Below, one piece after another: positions 36,469 to 45,060 of a stretch of 64,000 nucleotides of DNA. This DNA comes from Chromobacterium phragmitis (GTDB taxonomy: Bacteria; Pseudomonadota; Gammaproteobacteria; Burkholderiales; Chromobacteriaceae): NCBI RefSeq assembly GCF_003325475.1, contig NZ_CP029495.1:1550001-1614000 (forward strand), in the 5' to 3' direction. The position numbers and the translations under genes were made by a program. Within the stretch, counting starts at the first letter, position 1. Every line of letters starts with the position of its first letter. Under the pieces are notes generated by a model that made no database searches, was not told the DNA's origin, and saw only the letters and a program-made list of their open reading frames with translations.

Positions 36469-36993
36469 ATGCAGATTCGTGAAGCCAATCTGGAAGACCT
36501 GGCCGCGATACTCGACATCTACAACGAAGTGATCGCCACCACCACCGCCGTCTACAACGACGACCCGCTGACCCCGGGCGAATTCGCGGTGTGGTTCCAG
36601 GATCGCACCGCCGCCGGCTATCCGGTGCTGCTGGCCGAAGATGACGACGGCCGCGCGCTGGGCTTTTCCAGCTTCGGCGATTTCCGCACCCGCCCCGGCT
36701 ACCGCTTCACCGTGGAGCACAGCGTGCACCTCACCGCCGACGCCCGCGGCAAGGGCATAGGCACCGCCTTGGTGCAGGCGCTGTTCCCGCGCGCCCAGGC
36801 GCTGGGCAAGCACACCATGCTGGGCGCGGTGGATGCCGACAACGAAGGCTCCATCCGCTTTCACGAGAAGCTGGGCTTCGTCCAGGTAGGCCGCCTGCCG
36901 CAGGTGGGATTCAAGTTCGGCCGCTGGCTGGACCTGGTCTACCTGCAGCGCTTCATCGACGAAACCAGCAGCGGCCCGGCCCCGGACGCTTGA
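36469..36993 (+). CDS. GNAT acetyltransferase of the phosphinothricin/MnaT type
   Basis: The 174-residue protein begins MQIREANLEDLAAILDIYNE and has the acetyl-CoA motif VHLTADARGKGIGTALVQAL, then MLGAVDADNEGSIRFHEKLGF and GRLPQVGFKFGRWLDLVYLQ. These are hallmarks of the PAT/YncA group that acetylates phosphinothricin-like or methionine-related amines. Substrate not proven. Its 3' end overlaps the converging CLC gene by 41 bp. Confidence 0.87.
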   Translation: MQIREANLEDLAAILDIYNEVIATTTAVYNDDPLTPGEFAVWFQDRTAAGYPVLLAEDDDGRALGFSSFGDFRTRPGYRFTVEHSVHLTADARGKGIGTALVQALFPRAQALGKHTMLGAVDADNEGSIRFHEKLGFVQVGRLPQVGFKFGRWLDLVYLQRFIDETSSGPAPDA

Positions 36994-38257
36994 GCGCGGC
37001 CTCGTCCTGATACAGAAAGCGGCCGCCCAACCGGCGGCTGATCCGGGCCGCCAGCCAGGCGGCCAACGCCACCGGCAGCAGCATCGAGTAGGCGCCGCTC
37101 AGCTCCATCAGCATCAACACCGCCAGCGCCGGCGCCCGCGCGGTGGCCGCCAGGAAGGCCGCCATCCCCACCAGCGGCGCGCCGCCCGCCGGCAGCCAAC
37201 CCGGCAGCGCCAGGTTCAGCAATTGCCCGGCCAGCGCCCCACCGGCCGCGCCGGCGAACAGCATCGGCGTGAAGATGCCGCCCACCGCCCCCGATCCGCT
37301 GGTGGCGGCGGTGGCCGCCAGCTTGCACAACAACAGCGTCAACACCAGCTGCCAAGCCGGCGCGCTGACCAGCAGCCACGACACCGTGCTGTAGCCATTG
37401 CCCCACATCTGCGGCCAGAACCAGGCCAGACCGCCCACCACCGCCCCACCCAGCGCCATCCGCAACGGCAAACGCCAGGGCAGCCGGCCCAGCGCGTGCC
37501 GGCCCAGCTCCATCGCCGCCATGAACAAGGGCGAGGCGGCGCCCAGCAGCAGCGCCAGCAGGCAATAGCCGGCCAGCGCCAGATGGCTGGGCGCCGCCAA
37601 CGGCGCGGTCTGGTAAAGAGGGTCGAGGCCGAACAGCCGGTCGACGGTGAGGCTGGCGGTCAACGCCGCCAGCAGCAAGGCCGGCAGCGCGCGCCAGTCC
37701 AGCCGCCGCCACACCACCTCGCAGACGAAAGCCACCGCCGCCAGCGGCGCATGATAGGCCGCGGCCCAGCCTGCGGCGATGCCGCAGGCCACCAGCAGCC
37801 GGCGCCGCGGCAGCGCCATCGGCAAGCAGCGGGCCAGCAGCGAACCGCCTTGCGCCGACAAGGCCACCATCGCGCCTTCGCGGCCGATGGAGCCCCCGCT
37901 GGCCACCGTGCACAGCGAGGACAGGCTGTTGACCAAGGTGCGGCGCAGGCTGAGCCTGCCATCGCCGACGCGCACCGCTTCCAGGTAGTCGCCTTCGGCC
38001 GCGCCGCGCAGCAGGTGGCGGCCCTGCTCCAGCACCAGCCCCGCCAATAGCCCGCCCACGATCGGCGCCAGCGCGCGCTGCCAGGGCGGCAGCCGGCTCG
38101 CCACCTCCACCAGGCCGCCGCCATGGCCGCCCAGCCCGCGTTCAATCGCATGCAATGCAAGCTGGAAGCCCAGCACCAGCAAAGCGCCCAGCGCGCCGCA
38201 GGCCGCCGCCAGCGGAAAGTCCAGGGCAAGTAGAGGGAAACGCCGCCACGGCCTCAT
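36953..38257 (-). CDS. CLC-family chloride channel/antiporter
   Basis: Integral membrane protein of 434 residues with about ten or more helices and duplicated halves. The selectivity-filter stretches are visible: SGGSIGREGAMVAL (E-gate of the GREGP motif, with Ala for Pro) and SGSGAVGGIFTPMLFAGA (GxFxP). No CBS domains follow. The gating Glu suggests H+/Cl- exchange, though that is inference. The start at 38257 has GGAAG upstream; an earlier ATG at 38287 lacks one. Confidence 0.87.
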   Translation of the reverse strand: MRPWRRFPLLALDFPLAAACGALGALLVLGFQLALHAIERGLGGHGGGLVEVASRLPPWQRALAPIVGGLLAGLVLEQGRHLLRGAAEGDYLEAVRVGDGRLSLRRTLVNSLSSLCTVASGGSIGREGAMVALSAQGGSLLARCLPMALPRRRLLVACGIAAGWAAAYHAPLAAVAFVCEVVWRRLDWRALPALLLAALTASLTVDRLFGLDPLYQTAPLAAPSHLALAGYCLLALLLGAASPLFMAAMELGRHALGRLPWRLPLRMALGGAVVGGLAWFWPQMWGNGYSTVSWLLVSAPAWQLVLTLLLCKLAATAATSGSGAVGGIFTPMLFAGAAGGALAGQLLNLALPGWLPAGGAPLVGMAAFLAATARAPALAVLMLMELSGAYSMLLPVALAAWLAARISRRLGGRFLYQDEAALKRPGPGRCWFRR

Positions 38258-38316
38258 GTCTTCATCGCTTCCACCGGGGCGCGGCCGCATTCGCGCGCCG
38301 CGCGTCGCAATAAATG

Positions 38317-38343
38317 AAAAGCGCCGCAGATCATCTGCGGCGC
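38317..38343 (-). terminator. Terminator of pyrBI
   Basis: Nearly complete palindrome GCGCCGCAGA TCA TCTGCGGCGC (38321-38343) with AAAA on the left, read as a U run in the minus-strand transcript. 75 bp beyond the pyrI stop. Confidence 0.85.
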
Positions 38344-38417
38344 TCTCACTATTTTTCACAACCACTGTCGAATGCAGTGTTTTCTTGATATTTCTCTATT
38401 TCCACCCTTTGTACGAC

Positions 38418-38876
38418 TTAGCGCACCTCTGCAACAATATCTCTACTGAACACCTTTTCGCAATACTTGCACTTCATTTTTGTGTCATGCGCCAGCGTTT
38501 TCACGTAGAAGACGCTGGTCACTGGCTCATTATGCGAAATGCAATTGGAATTGGGGCAGGAGAATATGCCCTCCACAGCGTCAGGCAGGGTCAATTTGTG
38601 CTTTTTGACCACTTCGAAGTTTTCAATGACGTTGACTGTCGCTTTCGGCGCGAACAGCGCCAGCTCATTGGCCTGTTCCTCGGTCAGCGCGATGTTCTCC
38701 ACCTTGATCAGATCCTTGCTGCCCATGTGGCGGCTGACCAGGTTGAGGCCGACGGTCACTCGCTCGCCGGTTTCGGTCAGCTTGAACAGGCGCAGGATTT
38801 TGACGCCTTCGCCGGCCGGGATGTGATCGATCACGGTGCCTTGCTTCAGCGCTTCTACGGTGCGGGTGTATTGCAT
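38418..38876 (-). CDS. pyrI: Aspartate carbamoyltransferase regulatory subunit
   Basis: Allosteric chain that binds ATP/CTP and makes the catalytic trimer feedback-sensitive. The 152-residue protein begins MQYTRTVEALKQGTVIDHIP, has the nucleotide-binding GLNLVSRHMGSKDLIKVEN, and the four zinc-binding Cys in FSCPNSNC and MKCKYCEKVF. It is 19 bp downstream of pyrB in the same operon and ends before a clear terminator. Confidence 0.96.
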   Translation of the reverse strand: MQYTRTVEALKQGTVIDHIPAGEGVKILRLFKLTETGERVTVGLNLVSRHMGSKDLIKVENIALTEEQANELALFAPKATVNVIENFEVVKKHKLTLPDAVEGIFSCPNSNCISHNEPVTSVFYVKTLAHDTKMKCKYCEKVFSRDIVAEVR

Positions 38877-38895
38877 GATCTTTGTCCTTTCCTGA

Positions 38896-39816
38896 TTACA
38901 CGGTCTCGTTCAACACCAGCGACAGCAGCGCCTGGCGCGCGTAGACGCCGTTCTTCGCCTGCTCGAAGTAGTAGGCGTGCGGCGTGGCGTCGACGTCCAC
39001 CGCGATCTCGTCCACCCGCGGCAGCGGGTGCAGCACCTTCATGCCGGGACGGGCGTTCTTCAACATCTCGGCGCGCAGCGCGTACTGGCCCTGTATCTTC
39101 TTGAACTCGGCCTCGTCGAAACGCTCGCGCTGCACGCGGGTCATGTACAGCACGTCCACCTCGGGGATCACGTCCTCCAGGCTTTCCGCCACCGTGTACG
39201 GGATGCCCTTCTCGTCCAGCTCCTCGCAGATGTAGTCCGGCATCGCCAGCACTTCCGGCGACACGAAGTAAAAACGCGCGCCGAACAGCGACAGCGCCTG
39301 CGCCAAGGAGTGCACGGTGCGGCCGTATTTCAGGTCGCCGGCAAAGGCGACGGTCAGGCCGTCCAGCCGGCCTTGGGTCTCGCGGATGGAGAACAGGTCA
39401 AGCAGGGTCTGGGTCGGGTGCTGGTTGGAGCCGTCGCCGCCGTTGATCACCGGCACCGCGGAAAACTCGCTGGCCAGCCGAGCCGCGCCTTCCTTGGGAT
39501 GGCGCATCACCACGGCGTCGGTGTAGGAGCCGATGATCTTGATCGAGTCGGCCAGCGTCTCGCCCTTCTTGGCGCTGGTGTTGCCGCCATCGGCGAAGCC
39601 GATGATGTTGCCGCCCAGGCGTTGCACCGCGGTCTCGAACGACAGGCGGGTGCGGGTGGACGGCTCGAAGAAGCAGCTGGCCACCAGCTTGTCCTTCAGC
39701 AGATCGCCGCGCGGGCTCTGCTTGAGGCGAGCGGCGGTGTCCACCACCAGTTCCAGTTCCTCGCGGCTGAAGTCGGGTATGGAGATGATGTGCTTGCGGT
39801 ACAGTGGATTGGCCAT
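38896..39816 (-). CDS. pyrB: Aspartate carbamoyltransferase catalytic subunit
   Basis: First committed step of pyrimidine synthesis: carbamoyl phosphate plus aspartate. The 306-residue protein has the carbamoyl-phosphate motif FFEPSTRTRLSFETAVQRLG, the 80s loop DGGNTSAKKGETLADS, GGDGSNQHPTQTLLDLF, and HPLPRVDEI. The start at 39816 (MANPLYRKH) matches the family; the frame stays open back through the attenuator to 39936. Regulated by a leader peptide and attenuator. Confidence 0.96.
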   Translation of the reverse strand: MANPLYRKHIISIPDFSREELELVVDTAARLKQSPRGDLLKDKLVASCFFEPSTRTRLSFETAVQRLGGNIIGFADGGNTSAKKGETLADSIKIIGSYTDAVVMRHPKEGAARLASEFSAVPVINGGDGSNQHPTQTLLDLFSIRETQGRLDGLTVAFAGDLKYGRTVHSLAQALSLFGARFYFVSPEVLAMPDYICEELDEKGIPYTVAESLEDVIPEVDVLYMTRVQRERFDEAEFKKIQGQYALRAEMLKNARPGMKVLHPLPRVDEIAVDVDATPHAYYFEQAKNGVYARQALLSLVLNETV

Positions 39817-39848
39817 GTCGCTTTCCTCGTGTCTGGCGGTTGCGGGCG

Positions 39849-39881
39849 AAAAAAAAGCCCCTGTCTCAGGGGCTTTTTTTT
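39849..39881 (-). terminator. pyrBI attenuator
   Basis: In the transcript, A8-GCCCC, a 7-base loop, GGGGC-U8: a strong intrinsic terminator 33-65 bp before the pyrB start. The end of a 39-residue leader frame lies in its loop. This is the arrangement of the E. coli pyrBI attenuator, where a ribosome close behind RNA polymerase melts the hairpin when UTP is scarce. Confidence 0.88.
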
Positions 39882-39985
39882 GGGAATACGGGAATGTCGG
39901 GAACAGCTGCGCCGCGCAGCAACGCCGCCGCGCCACCCGCCTGGGTGTCGCTGAAGCCTTTTCGCTGCCGTGCTGCCTGTCTCAT
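39866..39985 (-). CDS. pyrL: Leader peptide of the pyrBI operon
   Basis: A 39-codon frame starting MRQAARQRKGFSD, with its TGA stop in the loop of the attenuator hairpin, so translation would reach and open the stem. The peptide is unlike E. coli PyrL in sequence, but its position is equivalent. The A8 run encoding Lys-Lys before the stop offers a further slow or slippery site. An alternative frame that reads through in phase with pyrB from 39936 also exists. Confidence 0.65.
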   Translation of the reverse strand: MRQAARQRKGFSDTQAGGAAALLRGAAVPDIPVFPKKSP

Positions 39986-40252
39986 TACATCCGTTCCGAA
40001 CAAAATTGCGGGAATATATCGCAATATCCCGTGTAACGGCAAGACCCCGCGGCCGAAACCACGGCGAAAACCGTCGCCGGCTGCGCGGGATCAAAAGCCG
40101 CCGCCCCCCCGCCCCGCCTTGCAAAACCCGGCGCCAGCGCTGATGCTGAAATATGCCGCCGTGTCCGTCAAAATGTATCGAGTTGACAGTTGGGGCGGTC
40201 AAACATAATGATTCGCTGAATTTCACTCCGCGGCAGCGAGCCGCCACGCGCC

Positions 40253-41467
40253 ATGATCAAGTGCATCGACGTCAATGATCTGAAGGTCGGCATGTACATC
40301 CACGATCTCAACTGCGACTGGATGTCCCATCCCTTCTTGGTCAACCGCTTCAAAGTCTCCAACGAAAACGAGATTCAGAAGATCGTCGACGCCGGCATCC
40401 ACGAAGTGTACATCGACACCCGCAAAGGCCTGGACCTGCCATCCGCCCCCAGCGCGGGCGAGGTGCGCAAGCAGTTGCAGAGCGAACTGATCGAGATCGC
40501 CAGCCGCCACAGCGCCGTGCCGCGCAAAGTGGAGGCGGCCGAGGAGTTCGGCCGCGCCCAGATGGTCCACAGCGAGGCGAACCTGATCGTGCGCGGCATC
40601 CTGCACGACGTGCGGCTGGGCAAGCAGGTGGAGCTGGAACAGGTGGAGCCGCAGGTGGAAAAGCTGACCGAATCCATCCTGCGCAACAACGGCGCGCTGC
40701 TGTCGCTGTGTCGAATCAAGGACAAGGACAACTACACCTTTCAGCATTCGGTCAGCGTCGGCGCGCTGATGGTCAGCTTCTGCAACGCTCTGGGCATGGG
40801 CAAGGAGGTGATACACCATGCCGGCATCGGCGGCATGCTGCACGATATCGGCAAGATGAAGGTGCCGGACACCATCCTCAACAAGCCGGGCAAGCTGACC
40901 GAGCAGGAATTCCAGGTGATGAAGTGCCACGTGGTGGAAAGCCAGAAAATCCTGCACGACACCCGCGGCATTTCGGAAACCGCGGTGCTGGTGGCCGGCC
41001 AGCACCATGAGCGCCACGACGGCAGCGGCTATCCGGCCGGACTCAAGGGCGACGAGATTTCGCAACTGGGCCAGATGGCCGCCATCGTCGACGTCTACGA
41101 CGCGCTCACCTCGGACCGCTGCTATCACAAGGGCATGGCGCCCACCGACGCGCTGCGCAAGATTTACGAGTGGTCGAAATTCCACTTCAACCCGGAACTG
41201 GTGCAGGCCTTCATGCGCACCATCGGCATCTACCCGGTGGGCACGCTGGTGCGGCTGGAAAGCGGCCGGCTGGGCGTGGTGGTGGAACAGAACGAGAACA
41301 ACCTGGTTTCGCCCAAGGTGAAGGTGTTTTTCAGCATCAAGAGCAACGCCCACATTGCGCCGGAAGTCGTCGACCTGTCGCGCAAGATGGGTTTCGGCGG
41401 CGGCGACAGGATCGTCAAGCACGAGTCGCCGGAAAAATGGAAGATGGACCCGCTGCGCTTCCTGTAG
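40253..41467 (+). CDS. HD-GYP c-di-GMP phosphodiesterase with DUF3391
   Basis: Predicted cytoplasmic c-di-GMP hydrolase of 404 residues. The N-terminal DUF3391 domain begins MIKCIDVNDLKVGMYIHDL (about 1-130). The HD-GYP domain follows (about 145-330) with GGMLHDIGKMKVPD for the HD metal site and HHERHDGSGYPAGLKG for the GYP signature, plus AAIVDVYDALTSDR. All expected metal ligands are visible. A C-terminal beta region (GTLVRLESGRLGVVVEQNE) is usual for this subgroup. Its stop codon lies inside a REP-like repeat. Confidence 0.9.
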   Translation: MIKCIDVNDLKVGMYIHDLNCDWMSHPFLVNRFKVSNENEIQKIVDAGIHEVYIDTRKGLDLPSAPSAGEVRKQLQSELIEIASRHSAVPRKVEAAEEFGRAQMVHSEANLIVRGILHDVRLGKQVELEQVEPQVEKLTESILRNNGALLSLCRIKDKDNYTFQHSVSVGALMVSFCNALGMGKEVIHHAGIGGMLHDIGKMKVPDTILNKPGKLTEQEFQVMKCHVVESQKILHDTRGISETAVLVAGQHHERHDGSGYPAGLKGDEISQLGQMAAIVDVYDALTSDRCYHKGMAPTDALRKIYEWSKFHFNPELVQAFMRTIGIYPVGTLVRLESGRLGVVVEQNENNLVSPKVKVFFSIKSNAHIAPEVVDLSRKMGFGGGDRIVKHESPEKWKMDPLRFL

Positions 41468-41501
41468 GGCGGCAGCCCGGCCGCGCCGGGCGTTCCGCCA
41501 T
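41464..41501 (+). repeat. REP-like palindromic repeat, copy 1
   Basis: Begins GTAGGGCGG and ends CGGGCGTTCCGCCAT, able to fold into one long GC-rich hairpin. The leading TAG is the stop codon of the HD-GYP gene. An inverted second copy lies 78 bp away. Confidence 0.7.
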
Positions 41502-41579
41502 CACCCGCAATCCATCGCGCTCAATCCCTAGCGCCAACCTCTGCGGACGGTACGATCCGCCAAACCTCATCGGCAGGCT

Positions 41580-41614
41580 ATGGCGGAACGCCCGCCGGCG
41601 GGCTTCCGCCCTAC
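41580..41614 (-). repeat. REP-like palindromic repeat, copy 2 (inverted)
   Basis: On the minus strand it reads GTAGGGCGGAAGCCCG ... CGGGCGTTCCGCCAT and matches copy 1 apart from a few central bases. Its TAG is the stop codon of rsmE. The two copies form a REPIN-like inverted pair between converging genes; the 78 bp between them show nothing else. Confidence 0.7.
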
Positions 41615-42336
41615 TGGTAATCCCCCCATACCGCCTGCATCGCGCCTACGGCGGCCAGCGCCGCGGTTTCGGTGCGCAGGATGCGCGGGCCCAGCTTCAG
41701 CGGCGTCCAGCCGGCGGCCAGCGCCGCATCCTCTTCCGGCCCGGAAAAGCCGCCTTCCGGCCCCACCATCAACCAGCTGCGCGCCGGGCGCTCGGCCAGC
41801 TCGGCCAGGCTTCGATCGCCGCGCGGCGACAACACCAGCCGGACATCGGCCTGCTGCCGCTGCGCCAGCCATTCGCTCAGCGTCAGGATGGGCAGCACCT
41901 GCGGCACCGTGTTGCGGCCGCTTTGCTCGCAGGCCGAGATCACGATTTCCTGCCAGCGCGCCACACGCTTGTCGGCGCGCTCGCCGCTGAGCTTGACCAC
42001 CGAGCGGCCGGCGGCGATGGGCTGGAACACCGCCACCCCCATTTCCACGCCTTTTTGCAACGTGAACTCCATCTTGTCGCCGCTGGAAATGCCCTGCGCC
42101 AAACCCAGCCAGAGCGGCGTTTCACGTGAAACCTCGTCGAAACGCTCGATCACGCACTGCGCGTCGCGCTTCAGCACCGAGGTAAGCGCGGCGTGGTATT
42201 CGCCGCCGCGGCCGTTGAACAGAGTAATGGCGTCGCCGGCGTTCAGCCGCAATACTTGGATATGACGCACCACAGCATCGGGCAGGGAGAGTTGCTGGCC
42301 GGCCGCGAGCTCGGCGTCTAGATAAAACCTGGGCAT
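41611..42336 (-). CDS. rsmE: 16S rRNA (uracil(1498)-N3)-methyltransferase RsmE
   Basis: SPOUT-class methyltransferase for U1498 of 16S rRNA, 241 residues. It begins MPRFYLDAELAAGQQLSLPD, has a PUA-like N-terminal domain, and the knot motifs LMVGPEGGFSGPEEDAAL and LKLGPRILRTETAALAA. SACEQSGRN is also diagnostic. The 3' end lies within a REP-like repeat. A parS-like site sits in its coding sequence. Confidence 0.95.
   Translation of the reverse strand: MPRFYLDAELAAGQQLSLPDAVVRHIQVLRLNAGDAITLFNGRGGEYHAALTSVLKRDAQCVIERFDEVSRETPLWLGLAQGISSGDKMEFTLQKGVEMGVAVFQPIAAGRSVVKLSGERADKRVARWQEIVISACEQSGRNTVPQVLPILTLSEWLAQRQQADVRLVLSPRGDRSLAELAERPARSWLMVGPEGGFSGPEEDAALAAGWTPLKLGPRILRTETAALAAVGAMQAVWGDYQ
42118..42133 (+). 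other. parS: parS-like ParB-binding site 2
   Basis: CGTTTCACGTGAAACC contains the 14-bp perfect palindrome GTTTCACGTGAAAC, the parS core. It differs from the consensus only at the two outermost positions. It lies inside rsmE. Confidence 0.7.
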
Positions 42337-42430
42337 GGGATATTGAAAGTCGCTGTTGATACCGGTATTTTGCTAGGTTTGCCCCATTCGGCAAACCGCT
42401 TTCGCGCCGAAACGACGCAGGGAGAACAGG

Positions 42431-43222
42431 ATGCAAGTGCTGGAACAGGTGATGCAACTGGTGCGCGACGTGGCCGCCCGCGAGGTGATGCCGCGCTTTT
42501 TGCGCGTCGGCAAGAGCCGCAAGGACGACGGCACCCTGTTCACCGAGGCCGATCTCGCCTGCCAGGGCGAGCTGCAGCGCCGCCTGCCCGCCATCCTGCC
42601 GCACCCGGTGCTGGGCGAGGAGATGGAGCGCGAGGAGCAGGATGCGCTGTGGGCCGCCAACCAGGATGGCCTGTGGGTGGTGGACCCGATAGACGGCACC
42701 ACCAACTTCGTCAACGGCCTGCCCTATTTCGCCATCTCGGTGGGCCTGATGGTGGCCGGCAAAAGCGAGTTGGGCGTGATCTACAACCCGGTATCGGACG
42801 AGATGTTCTACGCCCGCCGCGGCCAGGGCGCCTGGCTCAACGGCCACCGGCTGCCGTTGAAGACCATCAACAACTGCATGGGCGACGCCATCGCCAGCGT
42901 CGAGGTCAAATACCTGCGCTCCGGCAAGCTGGCCGCCCGCATCGGCAGCGTGGCCCCTTGCGGCAGCCAGCGCAACATGGGCTCCAGCACGCTGGACTGG
43001 TGCTTCCTCGCCGCAGGCCGTTACGACCTCTACCTGCACGGCGGCCAGCGGCTGTGGGATTACGCCGCCGGCGCCGTCATCGCCGAGGAAGCCGGCGCGC
43101 GTCTCGCCAGCCTCAACACCGACGATTACTGGGACGACGTGATCTGGAAGCGCTCGGTGATAGGCGCCATCACCCCCGAGCTGTTCGCGCAGTGGCACCG
43201 CTGGGTGCGGGCCAACCAGTAA
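42431..43222 (+). CDS. Inositol monophosphatase family protein
   Basis: Mg-dependent phosphatase of 263 residues. The metal site is shown by LGEEMEREEQ and WVVDPIDGTTNFVNGLPYF, and the C-terminal motif by GGQRLWDYAAGAVIAEEAGA. Length and motifs fit the SuhB/HisN group; which sugar or nucleotide phosphate it uses is not clear. The start has a GGGAG-like site about ten bases upstream. Next to a converging small zinc-ribbon gene. Confidence 0.87.
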   Translation: MQVLEQVMQLVRDVAAREVMPRFLRVGKSRKDDGTLFTEADLACQGELQRRLPAILPHPVLGEEMEREEQDALWAANQDGLWVVDPIDGTTNFVNGLPYFAISVGLMVAGKSELGVIYNPVSDEMFYARRGQGAWLNGHRLPLKTINNCMGDAIASVEVKYLRSGKLAARIGSVAPCGSQRNMGSSTLDWCFLAAGRYDLYLHGGQRLWDYAAGAVIAEEAGARLASLNTDDYWDDVIWKRSVIGAITPELFAQWHRWVRANQ

Positions 43223-43225
43223 GCG

Positions 43226-43423
43226 CTATTTCAAACGGTTCCAGTTGAGAATCGCCTCCTTCTTGTTGTCGGCCTGGGCGCCGATCGCCGGGCAGTTGCC
43301 TTTGTCCGGGTAGCGGCTGCACTGCACCCAGATGCGGCGGGAGCCCGCCTTCACCAGTTCGGCGCGCGCGCCGCACTTGGGACAGGGTTGCGGGGTCAGG
43401 GGTGCGGTTTCCGTCATCGCCAT
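43226..43423 (-). CDS. Small zinc-ribbon protein
   Basis: The 65-residue protein has CPKCGARAELVKAG and a second pair QCSRYPDKGNC, giving a CxxC...CxxxxxxxC zinc ribbon, followed by EAILNWNRLK. It resembles short topoisomerase-C-terminal-type or Lar-like zinc ribbons. Function unknown; could bind nucleic acid. The start may be Met1 (43423) or Met3 (43417). Confidence 0.72.
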   Translation of the reverse strand: MAMTETAPLTPQPCPKCGARAELVKAGSRRIWVQCSRYPDKGNCPAIGAQADNKKEAILNWNRLK

Positions 43424-43441
43424 TCTCTTTCGTTCTCAAGC

Positions 43442-43467
43442 AAAAAACGGGGCCCAGCGGGCCCCGT
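43442..43467 (-). terminator. Terminator of the first SGNH lipase gene
   Basis: Perfect 9-bp stem ACGGGGCCC / GGGCCCCGT (43447-43455 and 43459-43467) with loop AGC. Six A at 43442-43447 read as U in the minus-strand transcript. Confidence 0.88.
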
Positions 43468-43495
43468 CGGTTTCGTCATTCAGCCTGAGCGAAGC

Positions 43496-44830
43496 TTAGC
43501 GTCTGCGCGCCTGGGCCGACAAGTTCAAGTTCTGCTTGCGCAGGAAGTCGGCCACCATCTGGCCCAGCAGCACGTGGGTGTGGGTGGTCGGGTGCAGATT
43601 GTCCCAGAACACGTAGGCGTCGGCGTTGGCGCACTCCGCGCGCGGCGTCTGCGGCAAGATGTACGGCAAGCTGGCATTGGCCGCCACGTTCAGGCAGGGC
43701 TGCGTGGTGTTGGTCACCTGGTACTTGGCCGGATTGGCCAGCAGATCGTTGAACATGCCGTAAGCGTCGAACAGCTTGAGCTTGAGCGCCGCGCCGTGCT
43801 TCTGCTGCAGATTGGCCACCAGCGTCGCCAGCTTGGCGTTGTAGTCCTTCACTTGCTGCGCCAGCTGCGGCGCCTTGCCGCTAGCCGAGCCGGACGGCGT
43901 GCGCGACAAATCGGGCAGGCTCAGCACCACGATGTTGCGGCCGCCGGCGGCGACGATCTTGTCCAAAGCCTTGCCCTGGTCGGCGATCACCTGATCCACG
44001 GCGCGGCCGTAGTTGAGCAGGTCGTTGCCGCCGATCAGCATGGTGAACAACGTGTTTTCCGCGCGGTAGTTCGGCGCCTTCTGCATGTACTGGGTCCAGG
44101 AGTCCACTTGCTGCAGCAGGCCCGGCACCACCAGGTGGCTGTCGGCGGCGGAGCCGCCAATCGCCCAGTTGTAGAACGGCAGCTTCAACTGATCGGCCAG
44201 ATGTTCGACCCAGACGCGGCCGTTGCTGAAGCGGCCGATATACCAGCTGCTGGCCACCGGCAGCCGCCATTGCGAGGCGCCGTACATGTTCTGGGTGTCG
44301 GACAGGCTGTCGCCGAACACTACCATGCGGTTGATCGCATTGCCCTGGTTGGCGCTGTCCAGCGTCCAGATGGTGTGGTTGTACGACATCGCGTTGTTGG
44401 CGGCGGCGAACAGCGCCAGCGGACGGTTGATGCCCTGCTTCGCCAGCGTCTGCTGGCACGCCGCGCGCAGCGCGTCCTGGCTGACGTCGCTGTAGAACAT
44501 GTTCTTCAGCGCGACGAAGCTGCCCGACCACCAGTAGCCATTGACGCGGTAGTAATCGCCGCTGGACGGATCCGTAGCCCACACGTAGTCGGTTTGCGGC
44601 TGGTTGGCCGCCGGACTCTTGCGGTAATAGCAGCGCAGATACGTGTAGGTGGCGCTGCCCGGTTGCGGTTTGGCCTGGCTGGAGGCGGCGCGCGCCTCGC
44701 TGCCGGACAAGGGCTTGCCGGCGGAAATCACGCCGTCCAGCTCTTCGCTGGGCGGCTGTTCGGACTGGGCTTGCGCGTGGCCGCAGGCCAGCGCGCCTGC
44801 CAGCAGTGACAGAACGATGGTTTTTTTCAT
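43496..44830 (-). CDS. Secreted SGNH/GDSL lipase, thermolabile-haemolysin-like (paralogue 1)
   Basis: Exported 444-residue protein with a signal peptide (MKKTIVLSLLAGALACGHAQA). The N-terminal domain (GSATYTYLRCYYRKSP, DPSSGDYYRVNGYWWSG) matches Vibrio thermolabile haemolysin/phospholipase relatives. The SGNH catalytic domain begins MVVFGDSLSDTQNMYG (Ser); LIGGNDLLNYG gives the Gly and Asn, and DNLHPTTHTHVLLG the Asp-His pair. Likely acts on phospholipids outside the cell. The start at 44830 was chosen for the signal peptide. Ends at a strong terminator; the AT-rich 230 bp upstream should hold its promoter. Confidence 0.87.
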   Translation of the reverse strand: MKKTIVLSLLAGALACGHAQAQSEQPPSEELDGVISAGKPLSGSEARAASSQAKPQPGSATYTYLRCYYRKSPAANQPQTDYVWATDPSSGDYYRVNGYWWSGSFVALKNMFYSDVSQDALRAACQQTLAKQGINRPLALFAAANNAMSYNHTIWTLDSANQGNAINRMVVFGDSLSDTQNMYGASQWRLPVASSWYIGRFSNGRVWVEHLADQLKLPFYNWAIGGSAADSHLVVPGLLQQVDSWTQYMQKAPNYRAENTLFTMLIGGNDLLNYGRAVDQVIADQGKALDKIVAAGGRNIVVLSLPDLSRTPSGSASGKAPQLAQQVKDYNAKLATLVANLQQKHGAALKLKLFDAYGMFNDLLANPAKYQVTNTTQPCLNVAANASLPYILPQTPRAECANADAYVFWDNLHPTTHTHVLLGQMVADFLRKQNLNLSAQARRR

Positions 44831-45015
44831 GTATTCACCCGATACCTTGTTTGTTTTCAATGGAATGCCCGTCGCTGCCATCCAGTCGCGATTAAGGCGT
44901 TCGCGCCGGTCGGGGCTTCCTGGCAAGCAGGATATCAGTCGTTTACATTTAAAATAAAGTGTTAATTTTAAACAATTAAACTGATTTAATCGTCAGTTGT
45001 CCTGGCTCAAACATG

Positions 45016-45039
45016 AAAAAAGCCGCGCCATCGCGCGGC
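45016..45039 (-). terminator. Terminator of the rRNA methyltransferase gene
   Basis: Stem GCCGCGC / GCGCGGC (45022-45028 and 45033-45039), loop CATC, with six A on the left that read as U in the minus-strand transcript. Confidence 0.82.
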
Positions 45040-45060
45040 CCATTTCTTTGAGAATGACTC

